A DNA stretch of 64,000 bases from Glandiceps talaboti (Eukaryota > Hemichordata > Enteropneusta > Spengelidae), in NCBI RefSeq assembly GCF_964340395.1, contig NC_135567.1, positions 13,413,091 to 13,477,090 on the forward strand. The letters run 5' to 3'. The notes under the pieces were generated by a model. That model saw only the letters and a program-made list of their open reading frames with translations, was not told the DNA's origin and did no database searches. Each line of letters opens with the position of its first letter. The first letter of the stretch is position 1. The translations under genes were made by a program, and so were the position numbers. Below are positions 21,066-33,000 of the stretch, piece after piece.

Positions 21066-21538
21066 CTATTGTACCGTAATAACAAAAAACGTAATGGTAA
21101 AACATGTTGTTTATAACAGGGCGATGGTTGCTCGGGTCGAGTTGTGGTGAGACTAGACAGGGTTTGAATTTGTTGGATGGTGGATTGATTTGGGTCCGAC
21201 GCGGGGTCCAATCGTCCAGCTTCCAACAGGATTACATTTCACCATACACTAGTGTAATGATCATGGAGGTATCTAAAACGGGATATGGATGGTGGTATGT
21301 AGAGACGGATCTGAACATATATACCCACGGGGCATGTACGGAACCCCAGGCAACTAAAAGTTCTCAAAGCCATGGATATGAATCAACCACTACTCATCTC
21401 AGGGCGTTGTCTTCTAATCTTGTTTACATTGACCCCTAAATTCACCGTACCACCTGTATGTATGACGTCACTAAAGTTTATCCGTTGTAAAACATCACCT
21501 AATTAGATAAAGTTCATCCGTGTTACTGGTAGCAGGGT

Positions 21539-21712
<174 letters not shown>

Positions 21713-21789
21713 TACCAAAACATAATACAGCTGAAAAAACAAAACTGTTTGCTCAAAGGTGGTGCTATAGTGTTCACTATGTATGGTGT

Positions 21790-21790
<1 letters not shown>

Positions 21791-21830
<40 letters not shown>
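21791..21830. repeat. (ACAG)n microsatellite
   Basis: About ten tandem ACAG units. Confidence 0.95.
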
Positions 21831-21831
<1 letters not shown>

Positions 21832-22058
21832 GGGGGGCAAAATGCTATCTTACACAGTATTAAAGAAATAAAAGAAATTTACGTTGTTTCGAAACTGGAT
21901 CACAAAATTTCCTAATCTGTTGATGATTTCATCACACCAAACGAAATACGTGGAAACACCTGAACACATGAATAATTTTCTCACTCAGAACAGCCAATCA
22001 CAAACCATACACATACATCACAGCACACAACAAATTTCAATACTGTAGTTTCGAAAGG

Positions 22059-22215
22059 TTGCATCATGATGTCATCTCCATAAGGACATGTGACGTCATT
22101 CACTTTAAATATCGATGCACGTTCAAAACAGTCTTGTTATTGTCACATGATTCAGAAGAACCAATCAAATAGCTAGTTAATGATGTAATGCTTCCGTCGA
22201 AACAATAATAAAAAG
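22059..22215 (+). promoter_or_regulatory. NUPR1-like promoter: two ATF4-type elements, CRE, CCAAT, TATA-like box
   Basis: In order: TTGCATCA at 22059-22066, which is TGATGCAA on the minus strand and matches the C/EBP-ATF response element; a perfect palindromic CRE, TGACGTCA, at 22091-22098; CCAAT at about 22161; TGATGTAAT at 22181-22189, a second match to TGATGNAAN; and a TATA-like AATAAAAAG at 22207-22215. Transcription would start near 22238-22245, giving a 5' UTR of about 75 nt before the ATG at 22316. All elements lie within 200 bp and at sensible distances. Confidence 0.65.
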
Positions 22216-22315
22216 CTGTTCAACACACGACCCCAACACACTGAGCATTGAAACCCAGAGAACAACAACACGACACTCAAATTTCAGTGTATTTGAAATA
22301 CAATTTCTAGCCAAC

Positions 22316-22516
22316 ATGGAGCAATACTTCGACGAATACGACTACTACAATTTCGACACTCTGCACAGTCATTGTAGCGGTAAAGGACGGTCGAAAAAAG
22401 AGGTTGAACAGACGAGGAGATTCGACCCAAACCATGATGTCAGAATCGTCGTTGTGAAGTACAGAAACACAGAACTCAAACGAAAAGAGAAAATGAAAAA
22501 ACAGAGTAAGAACTGA
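22316..22516 (+). CDS. NUPR1: NUPR1/p8-like small nuclear stress protein
   Basis: 66 aa in one exon. The acidic, Tyr-rich start FDEYDYYNFDTL and the following GKGRSKKEVEQTRR match the conserved halves of vertebrate NUPR1, where an acidic DEYDLY-type box precedes a GKGRTKKE basic nuclear-localisation box. The tail VVVKYRNTELKRKEKMKK corresponds to the NUPR1 basic helix (RKLVTKLQNSERKK-type). NUPR1 proteins are disordered, DNA- and chromatin-binding, induced by stress, and 60-100 aa long. The start ATG is the first after the TATA-like box. A GTAAAT just after the stop could be a donor for a 3' UTR intron. Recognition is by motif, not database search. Confidence 0.78.
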   Translation: MEQYFDEYDYYNFDTLHSHCSGKGRSKKEVEQTRRFDPNHDVRIVVVKYRNTELKRKEKMKKQSKN

Positions 22517-23245
22517 AGGTAAATTCGAAATTATTTTGTTCTTAGAGAATATTTATTGTTGAAAATTCGCTCATGTAGCCAGCATAATTGCGTAAAAGGC
22601 AATATTCTGGCACAGAATGTCGGGCTTTACCTTTAGGTCCTTGGGGTAAACAGAACGTGAAACTCAACAAGATGGCGTCCCCTCCATCCAGGTCGAGTTG
22701 GACCTTTTCAGCTCCGTGTTTGAGAGTCTGCATTGTCTTAATTTGAGATATTTCAGAATGCATAATCGCTAGACCACGTCGTGTAATACAATTTTAAGCA
22801 CATTCTTTTTGTCACTGTTTCTTGAATGCATTAAAAACGCCGTAAGTGGAAAATTTATTTTTCGACCCCTGGGGAAATTCGATCTAATAATCCGTGAAAA
22901 CAAGAACCACGCGGTCGTTGCCCGCGTCCCTCCTTTCACCCTTGCCTTGAACAAACATGTGAAATATCTTAAAATTGTTGAACAAATGGACATTCATTTG
23001 TTGACACTGTCGGAAAGTTGTATTTTTTTTTTTATCTTCAAACATTTTTTTTGCATATATTATGCATGTACACATATTTACTATGGACTCGTGGAGTTTT
23101 TGTGATTTTTGAGGTAAAAATAATTTGCCCATGATACAGCAGGTCTCATTCGAGGAGGGCAACCAATGAGTTATTTGTATATAATCTATACCCCTAGGCT
23201 AGAATTTGAATTTTTTCAATTTTTCAATCATGGACTAGCTAATTA
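22517..23245. other. NUPR1-like 3' flank; no further gene recognised
   Basis: The 3' UTR of the preceding gene probably lies in the first few hundred bases. No canonical AATAAA with a GT-rich tail was found close by. Open frames on either strand here lack domains or splice context. Confidence 0.45.
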
Positions 23246-23608
23246 GGCCTAAAAATAATTGTTTGGTTCTAGTTACCCGACCCCACTTAGTTTTTCGCTG
23301 CCGACCCTAAACCTTTTTTTGTAAAATATTCGAGAAAAAAAAAATCCCAAAAATTGTGAAGTCGTGAGAAATAGTGGATGTGGAGACTGACATCAACTTG
23401 AAAAGACAAAATAAAACTATTCTTCCAATCTGTAACGGCTGTACATCTGATAGGAAGAAATAAATAACACAGAGACCATTTGGTAAATAATGGAAAACCT
23501 GAACTAGACACTCGCACAGAAAAAAATATGATAAAATAAAATAAAAAATCTACCTACATATTCTAAAATTGAGCATAATTGGAACCATACAATTTTTTAA
23601 ATTAGGCC
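23246..23608. mobile_element. PIF/Harbinger-type MITE, copy 1
   Basis: 363 bp bounded by GGCCTAA and TTAGGCC with a TTA duplication on both sides (23243-23245, 23609-23611). The terminal repeats continue as AAATAATTGTTTGG and CCATACAATTTTTTAAA. The interior contains GCTGCCGACCCTAAACC, AGAAATAGTGGATGTGGAGA and CTTCCAATCTGTAACGGCTG. Other copies: 42613-42989 (TAA duplication), 59524-59878 (TTA duplication), an interrupted one at 29051-29617 and a fragment at about 47150-47215. Confidence 0.85.
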
Positions 23609-24207
23609 TTAGTAAAATGTTTAGCGATGCAGGTTTAAAAATTCTGAACCAAGAAGTACATATGTTGTGTGTCCTTGCCCATTTTGTGTGACCCAAGCCA
23701 ATTAAAGACCAAGTAAGGATATACTAACAAAATGAGAAGGTCAATGTCTGGCCCTGACAGATTTTATGCACAGTCCAAGAAAAACAAGAAATATATTACG
23801 CATCCAAAAACAGTGGCATATAGAAAAATAGATGAAAATTATTTTTAAAATGTGGGATTTTTTTCCCAATTGTATTTTCTTTGTGAAAATTATAATTTGC
23901 AACTCTGAATCCATTGTCCAATGAGAAAAATCATTCTCGCAGCATCTAAAATTGGAGTAATATACTGGCAACAAATTTGACAGAAAATAGTTGAGATGAA
24001 TATCACTTCCATGGTACTTCATTGTAATAATTCTCATTTTGTTTCTATTTTTAGTCAAATTGGCGCTTTTGGACAGTCTCACCCGGATCTGACCTGACCA
24101 ATGGAACGACTTGAAAAAAGGACCATGGCTGAAATAGAGATGCCTAGGGGGTCTCATAATGGGCCCACCTATCATTGGACTAGTGTTGTTAAGGCAACCT
24201 TGCCACC
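23609..24207. other. PRORSD1 5' flank; no separate gene
   Basis: AT-rich DNA, then a more mixed 150 bp just before the PRORSD1 start. Two upstream ATGs at 24101 and 24126 open a different frame that overlaps the gene. The promoter was not identified and no TATA box is evident. Confidence 0.45.
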
Positions 24208-24714
24208 ATGGCGACAAACAAAGACAGGGGTGGTGGAAGGGATGCCCTTCTCACCACCCTGCAGGGAATCGGTATTAAGTTGACGACAGCGCCATACAAA
24301 GAACGCGGTCACCGAAATGGCATGACAGGAATATTCTGTAAAAATTTGTTCTTAAAAGATCGCAAGGGACAGTTTTATCTTGTTATCAGCAGTGAAGACA
24401 CCGCAGTTGACTTGAAATGGTTGAAACGATGTCTAAATGCTGCGAGGAATTTCTCGTTTGCCAGTGCGGAAGATTTGTCTGAGCATCTTGGCGTGGAAGC
24501 AGGCTGCGTTAGTCCGTTTGCTTTGATTAATGACACTCATTGTAAAATACGTATTATCCTCGATAGAAATTTACAACTTTGTAACAATTTGTTAAATTTT
24601 CATCCGTTAAACTCGACCGAAACGTCGCTTATTTCGTATCAGGATTTGCTTGTGTTTGTTAAATTTTGTGGACATATACCAGAAGTTGTTGATATGCGCA
24701 CTCATGGAGTATGA
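24208..24714 (+). CDS. PRORSD1: PRORSD1-like free-standing tRNA editing domain (YbaK/ProX family)
   Basis: 168 aa, the usual length of PRORSD1. The family is a single INS/YbaK domain that hydrolyses misacylated tRNA in trans, chiefly Ala-tRNA(Pro) in the best-studied members. Diagnostic segments: CKNLFLKDRKGQFYLVI (residues 44-60, family TKNLFLKDKK..YLV), FSFASAEDLSEHLGVEAGCV (82-101), VSPFALIND (101-109), RIILDRNL (115-122) and FHPLNSTETSLISYQDLLVF (131-150). The stretch 29-40, where family members have a TVEE-like motif, is poorly conserved. The ATG at 24208 sits in GCCACCATGG, a perfect Kozak context. The whole domain is in one exon. A poly(A) signal follows at 24839. Confidence 0.9.
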   Translation: MATNKDRGGGRDALLTTLQGIGIKLTTAPYKERGHRNGMTGIFCKNLFLKDRKGQFYLVISSEDTAVDLKWLKRCLNAARNFSFASAEDLSEHLGVEAGCVSPFALINDTHCKIRIILDRNLQLCNNLLNFHPLNSTETSLISYQDLLVFVKFCGHIPEVVDMRTHGV

Positions 24715-24838
24715 TGTCACAGGTCAAAGGTTACCTGATGTCAAAGGTCATACAAATGCTTCAGTGTTTTCTGTTATTTTTTGTTATTAGATCTTTGTTA
24801 TTGTAAGTATTTTTTGTCTACTCTTTGTTGTATACTGT

Positions 24839-24844
24839 AATAAA
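24839..24844 (+). terminator. Poly(A) signal of PRORSD1-like gene
   Basis: AATAAA 125 nt after the stop codon, followed by a GT-rich stretch (GTGTGTTTTGTTTGTTTGTG) about 35-50 nt downstream, as expected for a cleavage/polyadenylation site. Confidence 0.75.
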
Positions 24845-26415
24845 AAACTTGCCAAGAAAATGTAAACCATAAAACTCGTGTGTTTTGTTTGTTTGTGTTG
24901 ACTTGTTTGTTTGAAGGTTAGTGGGGGAAAGGGTAGGGTGTCACTCAGATTAGTGTACAATATGCTAGCTTGGATGAAGTGGTTTTTGGTTTTTAGTACA
25001 AATTAACTTGCATACTTGAGAAGTGCTATAGGGACCAAGATTGAAGAAATGTATGTATGTATGTGTGTGTGTATGGATGGATGGATGGATGTGTGCGTGC
25101 ATGCATGTATGTATGTATGTGTATGTCTATGTATGTACACATGTATGTAATGTATGTATGTATGTACATATGTATGTAATGTATGTATGTGTGTATGTAT
25201 GTATGTATGTATGTATGTATGCATGTACGTGTGTGTGTCTAAACTTCAAGTCAAAAACTGTACATTGCAATACAATAATAATGTTGCATATTGCTTGGGT
25301 AACAAGGATAGATTGGCATGTGGATAAATATTTGTTAAAATATCACAAACTTTACAGTTATGCTACTGTAACAATGCCATTGGGGGCTATTTGTGACAAA
25401 CAAATACAGGAATAACTACGCAGACTCCCCTGCCTTTCTTAACTCCTGGCTACCACCATGTTGAATTTGGATAATATACACGATGTAAAACTTGACTTGG
25501 GAACAAAATATTATGATTCATGTAGATATCTACTGAGGGAAAACGTTTTGCTTTGGTGATCATAGTTACAGGCTAGGTTTCTGTAGTGTGGGTCCCCCAA
25601 GGCATACATATGTGAATCGAATGGGATTTGTTTGTTTTTTGTTTCACGTTTTGTGAATAGATCGAGATATGATGATAGATCTTGTTGTTCTCCCCTCATT
25701 GGCCTGTGAGGGCGCCCGAGCTGATTAAAATCTGATGTAGTGAATACAGTTCGATTGCTTTATTTATCTCTATTTCCTTTGTATATATTGTTTGTTTTTT
25801 ATTTTGTTGTCCTCACTCCCATCATCATCATCATCATCATCATCAAGAACCACCAGTATGCACATAAAATTGTTCAGTAACTTATGTACTTCTTGGTATT
25901 AGGATCCGATTTCGTCCAAGTTCAAGTCTCTGCTGACAAAGGTACCACTTAATGCAAGAACTTGGGCAAGTATTGGAATCAAAAGAGAAATGAAAACAAA
26001 CATTTGTTCTCTATTAAATTCCTAAGATTGTGAAATATTCCTAACTTTCCATGTCAGACGTGATCGTAGCTTACTGTGCACAAGCACAACTTGACGAAAG
26101 TTCACAGAAATGCAGAAATGGTAAGTATTGAAGAGCGCCCTCAAAGTTTAATATTTGTCGAGCGTCAACATGCACAATTTTGAATAAACACAACCTTTCA
26201 AAGACAAACTATTATAAAACAATTTGACAAAACGTTTTAGAAAACCTAGGCGTAAATTCTAATACTGTTTTGTGAAGAAAAATAATCATTTTTTTATTAG
26301 TTTCGAAAAAGTGGATGCAGACCGTTTAGGTTTAGCATAATTTGTAACCATATGTGGTCACCTTTTCAAAGTTAAGGGGTCTTAATTAATCTTCTGTTGA
26401 GGGAAAGCGATCGAA
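24845..26415. other. Intergenic; microsatellites only
   Basis: (TATG)n and (GGAT)n at 25050-25232 and (ATC)n at 25819-25843. A solitary family-E MITE end (CTGATTAAAATCTGATGTAG) lies at 25719-25740, beside the phrase CATTGGCCTGTGAGGGCGCC that recurs at 52383. No gene recognised. Confidence 0.6.
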
Positions 26416-26424
26416 TATAAATAG
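26416..26424 (+). promoter_or_regulatory. TATA box of ENTREP-like gene
   Basis: A perfect TATAAATAG. Transcription would begin around 26445-26452, giving a 5' UTR of about 430 nt to the ATG at 26881 if no intron intervenes. The spacing to the gene fits but no other evidence is available. Confidence 0.5.
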
Positions 26425-26880
26425 ATGGTGGTGTGTGCAGGTGTTGTGAAATGTCGTGTATGGCAGTAGATATCGTCGAAATGTGATCGTGTGAATATAC
26501 CGTTTCTTGTGGCCATTATTAGGGATATTACATAAAGATGTGGTTGAAAATTCTGCACTTTGCATGAGACGGGAACGTTGCTGACGTCTCCACGATCACC
26601 ATGATGATGGAATTGAAGTTTTGACTCCGCGCGGTAACCTCTTCATCATGGACGATACCGTTATCACCGCAAATCCTCGATTTTAATGGTAACGGCGTGG
26701 CACTAAAAATTGTGTGATTTGCCGATACCATATTACACAGGGTATCTGTTCGCGGTCGTGCTTTATTCACAGAAAAATCGACAGTTTTCAGCAACATTAC
26801 CATCGCAGCTCAACAGAACAAGTGTTGAGAGTCAATATTCGCTTATAATACTCACCCCGGGTTGATTGAACTCCAGCAAA

Positions 26881-27054
26881 ATGGGGGATGGATGTTGTTG
26901 TTATACCGACAACGTTATGTTGTTACTTGTATCGGGTGTCTTCCAAACTCTCCTTGGAATGATAGTTGGAGTTTTCTACCTAACGATTCAGAGTATGACA
27001 GATTCCGTGGAGTATGCAGAGAGTGCGATACCGACATATGTCACTGCAGCAGGG
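26881..27054 (+). CDS. ENTREP-like exon 1
   Basis: ATG at 26881 in CAAAATGG context, donor GTAAGT at 27055, phase 0. Encodes residues 1-58: a Cys-rich start ([11 protein letters not shown]), TM1 ([20 protein letters not shown]) and a short loop leading into TM2. The triple Cys near the N terminus could be palmitoylated; this is an inference. Confidence 0.85.
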
Positions 27055-30000
27055 GTAAGTTTACGTTTATAAATATCGATTTCTTATCTGTTCTGACAAT
27101 TTAAATGGATTTTTGAACCAAACAAATCAACACTTTCTTTTCGTGAAAGTGTGCAAATTTACGATTCGTTGTCACACCATTATATTCTATGCTATTCCAG
27201 ATTTAATGACCGTCAGCATCTTTAAATTTCACTGAGGTTTTAGTAAGTGATCGGAAGAATTGACAAAAGAAATTGTCGTCTGCTCTGACATAGCGCAAAA
27301 TGCTGATACATTGCTGCCTGTACGCATGGTAGTCACAATAGATCATGATGAGTTAATATTTTTAATTTTTGTAAATGCCATGATAGAAATATCATAATAA
27401 TTTCCCTGGATATTTACTTTTTTTTTTAAATTTTTAAAAATGAATGAAAAAAATAGACGACATCCCACTTTTTATATTTACTTAAATATTTAACTTGATT
27501 CTGTCAATATAATGACATTTGAAACAAAACCAACATCACCTTATTACAGCAAACAGAAGCGAACAAAAAAATTACAAAATTTTAAAATTATTTCTTACTT
27601 ATCAAATGACATTTTGACATAAATTGACAAGAAAATATTGTATTTTTCGTCTATCTAAAACTGAATGAAAATTTACAGAAAAATGGGAACTTTTGGTTTG
27701 ATATTGTACTTTTTGTAGTTTTATAAGCAGAAAACTACTATTTTTATAACTCTTTCACTGCCTGATATTTATGACAAATGGATTTTCATTTTTTTTTGAA
27801 ATATTGGGTGAATATTACTTATTATAACAAAACTTTCATATGAATTGATGAATAAATACTATTGTTTATAATTTGGTTTATAATTTACAGAAACCAAAAA
27901 TTTATTGGATATTTTTCAAAAGGTAAAATGCAGCCAAAGTATCAAGTGTACTCAGCTATATTGTGCATATTGACTCAGTTTGCATTTGTACATGTTACAA
28001 CAAAATTAATAACCTTTTCTCAGCAAAATAAATAAATATTAAAAAATAAAGGGTGTTGTTTATGAACATTTTATGAATTTTATTAGTTTTAAATTTTCAC
28101 ATGAATTGATAAGTAAATACTATTTCTTTGATTTATGTCTAAAATTGAATAAATATTTGCTAAATTCTAGTTACAACTAAAATTTTGTCAATTTTTTTTA
28201 GAGGGAAAATCAATTAATACCTAAAAGGTCAGTGTAGTCTGCCAACTTGTACATTTTGACTAAAATTGAATGAAAATAGTCAAAACCAAAGATTTTGTGA
28301 AATTGTTTGGAGGGAAAATCAGTGTAGTCTGCCTAATTGTGAAATTTGTCTAAAATTTGCTAAATTTTAAGTGAAAATCAAAAATTTTGTCGAATTTTTC
28401 AGGGGCAAAATGAATTAGGCTGAAAGGCCAGTGTAGGACAGTCTGCTGCCTTTTGGTGTTATTGTAAATCAGTGAATAATGCAAAAATTAAGTCATTATG
28501 AATTATAAATTAGTAATAATCTGCTTCCGTAATCATGAATGGATTATAATTATCATCGATATTCAAAATTTCTGAAATATTAAAATCTGTTTTTCTTCAT
28601 TATGTAAGATGGATTTTATTGAATTCATATTTGTGGTCAAAATACAAATAATTGATTTATAAATTGTATTTTGAGTTTTCGATAATTATGGAAAAGAATC
28701 ATTTGGGTGTTCTTTGGAAAAATCAATTTTAACTGACTCAGTGAGAAATTGTTTTCCAAAGATTTTTGAACACAAAAGCAGAAAAATGGGTAATACCATC
28801 TGCACTGTTTTATCATTAAATATTATCTGAAATATAATATAATATTAATGATGATGATAAAGAACATTAATAATGCATCTAATATCTGCAAGCATATTTT
28901 GCTCAAGGTACAAAAGTGGGAGATTTTGTTTTTTAGAGTTAGAGCATGAGATGGGAGAAATGTGGCTAACTCTAGTGCCAGTTATTACCATTTTGGTGAT
29001 AAATATTCAGAGTCATCAATTTAAAAAAAATCCTTGCATCCTTGTTCAAGGGACATCAACTTAAAAAGACAATATAAAACTGTTCTTCCAATCTGTAATG
29101 GTTGTACATCTGATGAGAAGAAACCAATAACACAGAGACCATATAGAAAAGAACGAAAAACATAACTACTAGACTCTCACTTAGTAAGAGTCACATTTTT
29201 TCATATGTAAAAAAAATAATACCTACCCTACCTATGCATAGGGAACACTGCATACTATGGTGATCGGGCCTTCTCTATTTGCGGCCCACACCTTTGGAAT
29301 GCCCTGCCATCATGTCTTCGTTCTTCTCATACTTTGATTTGATGAGTTTTAAATCTGCCTTGAAATGTCATCTTTTTAGATCTCATTTTATTAACTTTTA
29401 ACTTTTTTACATTTCAGTCTTTTAATTGTCATTCTGTGTCTTTGTATTTTTGTCCTGTTTCATATCATGTTTATATGTACCTTTAAAATAATTTTATACT
29501 TTTGTTCAGTGCATTGAGATTGTTTTAATGAAATGCGCTCTATAAGAAATAAATAAATATTATTATTATTCTAAAATTGAGTATAATCAGAACCACACAA
29601 TTTTTTTTATTAATAGGATTAATGGCTCTGAAGTCAGTATAAAGTCTGAGTGTTAACACATTTTTTGTACCACTGAATAACAATCACCATATGTTTATTA
29701 ATTACAATTATGTACAGTGTATTGGAGTGTATTGGAGTAGAAGTTAACTTCTAGTACCAACATCTCATAGTCAGATTTAGCTGGGAAGTGAACTGTTTCA
29801 GTTTTCTGATGATTTCCATTGGTCTAAAGACTATACTGTCACATTGTCAATCTGATAAAAAAATCTTCTTTCTACACAGGGGGATATTTACAAATACACA
29901 AAATATGAAAATACTACAAGATATGAAAAACAGAATTAACTATTCTTGCCATGGGGTACTGCTAATTTGAATGGAAAGCCATGGACCCCCCCCCCCCCCC

Positions 30001-33000
30001 CAAGTTTCACTGATATTTTTGCCTAGAACCACAGTTAAAGTCAGACTCTGTATTATTTGCAGGGCATTCAATGATAGATATTTAACTTCTAGTTTCTGTA
30101 CTGCATAGTCAGATTTAGCTGGGAAGTGAGCTGTTCAAGTTTTCTATTTATTTCCATTGGTGTATAAAGTAAGACATACCATCACATTATAGATATGGTA
30201 CTCTAATTATGTAGTGAACTTATGAACTAAGTACTGTTATTTTTTAGTCCTGCAACGTATGGAAAACCATGAAAAACCTCCTTGCTTGAAATCAGTTCCC
30301 AGGGTTCTCAAACCACACTAAAAACAGGCCAGACTCTGTATTGTTTGCAGGGTATTCACATCTTATCATGTACAACTGAATAGTAATCACCATGTGTTTG
30401 ATAATTATAATTATATATAGTGTAATTAGAGTGCATTGGAGTTGAATTTAACGTCTAGTTTCTGCATTTCATAGTCAGATTTAGCCGAGAAGTGAACTGT
30501 TTCAGTTTTCTAATGATTTCCAAATGTCTAAAGACTACTGTTACGTTATCAATCTGGTTGACTAGATACAGAATTAAGTAGTCAACTTGCCATGAACTAA
30601 TGCTAAGTTTGAGCCCTGCAATGTGTGGGAAGCTATGGAAAAACTCTGCCAGTTTTACTGATTTTTTGCTTGGAAGCAGTTCCCAGGGTTCTCAAACCAC
30701 AGTAAATACAGGTCAGACTCTGTATTGTTCGCAGGGTATTCACATCTTATCATGCACCACTGAATAGTAATCACCATGTGTTGTGTATAATTTTTAGATT
30801 GACTATATTTGTATTCACTAATCAAGTGTTCACTTGTTTGCCTTTCGAAACGTATAACATTTTAATAATAATAATATTTAATGTGATTATGGATGAATGG
30901 ATCTATAGGATGCTGACACAGCATGTGTTTTATTTATTCATTGGAATATTCTTTCAGGCTATTTTATACTGCTGTGATATCCGTAAGGAGATTAGCTGGT
31001 ATTATATAGATAGATACTGTGCATGAGCCAAGGTTCAACAAAAAAATATGGAATATATCACCTGTGATTGTTCTATGTCATGACGACATATGTGTATGTT
31101 ATGACAACGTGTGTCTACATCACTGATTCTGCTGTGTTCGAAAAATTCAAAATGGCTTTCTCTGATTTTTCTTTGACATTACTATATATGTCAATTTATC
31201 GACTGTTATGTCAATTTATCAATTGTTTTGTTTGTGTTTTTACAGCTGATATTGACTGGTATTATGGTGATGTTATTGTTCAAGAAAAGACACAAGATAT
31301 TGGTATGTTATGTTATACAATAATTCTATTGGTAATAATATTTTCCTAAAATTGAAAAATGTGACTGACATAAGGGGCCTTGTCAATATGAGTCAAATTC
31401 GAGTAGGGGACAAAGCTCTTAGAACAAAAACATGTAAAAGAATGTAGCTATGAATGAATATGACAGAATCCCATGGCCTCACAATTGATTTTAGTGCATA
31501 CAGAAGTTATTTTCACGAGTGATTCGGTTTATTTTGCCGCCGTATTTTCACAAGTGATAGCGCGATGTGTATGTGCTTAAAAACAAGTGAATTTGTTTTC
31601 TTATTTTAATCAGGGATTGGTTTTGCATTAGGATCTACTAGTATTTTATCTCAATTTATCTCATTTGCATAGCCAACAGTGAAAACAATTGTTTTATTTC
31701 TGACTGTACATCAAAGTACACAGTGGGGGTACATATGTAATAAATACATTTTATTTGGTATAGGCCGCTGGCTTTTACATACAAGACATTCAGAGAACAA
31801 CAAGTATACAATGATTGCTATCATTTCTAACTTTACACCAGTGTGCCCTCGAATGATAGCCAAAGTGTTGTTGTTGTGTACGACAAAAACTGGCATTTCT
31901 TGTGAGTCACCACATAGGAAGAGATAGGGGAACACCAAATTTTGGTGCGTCACTAGAAATTGTGTGCATCAGTGGCATGTCAAATTGGCTAAAGGGCACA
32001 CTGCTTTAAAGTCAATGACGCTCTTTTGTTGAAAGCGAAAGAAAGAAATTTTGAAAGTTGCCTAATTAAGTGTTCCTTTTCACCAAAAATGAACACCTAA
32101 TGAAGTTAACGTTGAAATGTAGCAGTCTTGAAAACAATAAAATCAAACTACTGTCCTTAATCTGTTCAGTGTTGTCATCAATTGGTATGGATAATTGATT
32201 TCTTTGTGTTATCATTGTCACTTCTTTGGGTCGTCTTCCTGGACATAAAAGAGAGAAATTATATGACAAGTATTCAATTCAAAAACAAGGCCAAATTGGG
32301 GAAAAAATGGCGTCATCTTGATAACCTAACTCTGTCTAATTTTTCCTTGCTAACACACTTAACTTATTAATGTTTGGATAAGTCCCTTCCAGAGTATCTG
32401 GTAACTGTATCAGTGCTTTTAGTATAGTATAGTGAAGCACTGTATATAAAACTAACATTTTTAAGATGTGAGATTTGATGCTTCTACTAGGGTCGTCAGG
32501 AGGTGAGGTCATTCAAAATTACGATCATTTTAGTCGCGTACGTGACAACATTTTTTGCATATTATTCTGCCAGATCGGAGAGAGATTAACACTGAATAAT
32601 TAAATCATTGCATGCATAGTAGACAGATCGAAACATTATATTTGTTTCCAATTTACCGTTCCAAAGTAACTATTATACTGTCCCAACATTGTCTGTGTCG
32701 TGACGAACAATTTCTAGATTTGAGAATGCCTATTGATGGACTCTGGGTTCATACTTAGTAGTGAGATTTCTAGTCGTACTCACAGAGTCAAAATACTGCG
32801 AATCGTAACTGTAGTACAGATGTAGAGGAGGCGATCAGGATAAAAACATAAACATGTACCAAGGACAATTCAGGCAAAATAATGAAGGTAAAATAGCAAT
32901 GAACGATTAGTCGACAACTACATCAGATTTTAATCAGATTGACCTCCGATGATGCTGACGAGACGTTGGCAAAAATTTGGCATTCACTTCCAAGAAACAT

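Larger units (their letters stand above)
27055..31245 (+). other. ENTREP-like intron 1: AT-rich, with diverged tandem repeats
   Basis: 27360-28860 is very AT-rich. At 28130-28450 it holds diverged units with GGGAAAATCA, AGTGTAGTCTGCC and ATTTTGTCAATTTTT. 29051-29617 is a Harbinger-type MITE split by a LINE tail. 29640-30790 contains three about 350-bp diverged tandem units (CATAGTCAGATTTAGCTGGG, GAATAGTAATCACCATGTGT). A poly-C run lies at about 29987-30001. No exon of another gene seen. Confidence 0.7.

Noticed and set aside
21104-21439. 111-codon open frame
   Set aside because: No ATG start, no recognisable domain and no splice context. Kept out of the gene list.
22542-23162. Several 70-90-codon frames on both strands after NUPR1
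   Set aside because: No domain, overlapping on both strands, AT-rich. Most likely 3' UTR or intergenic.
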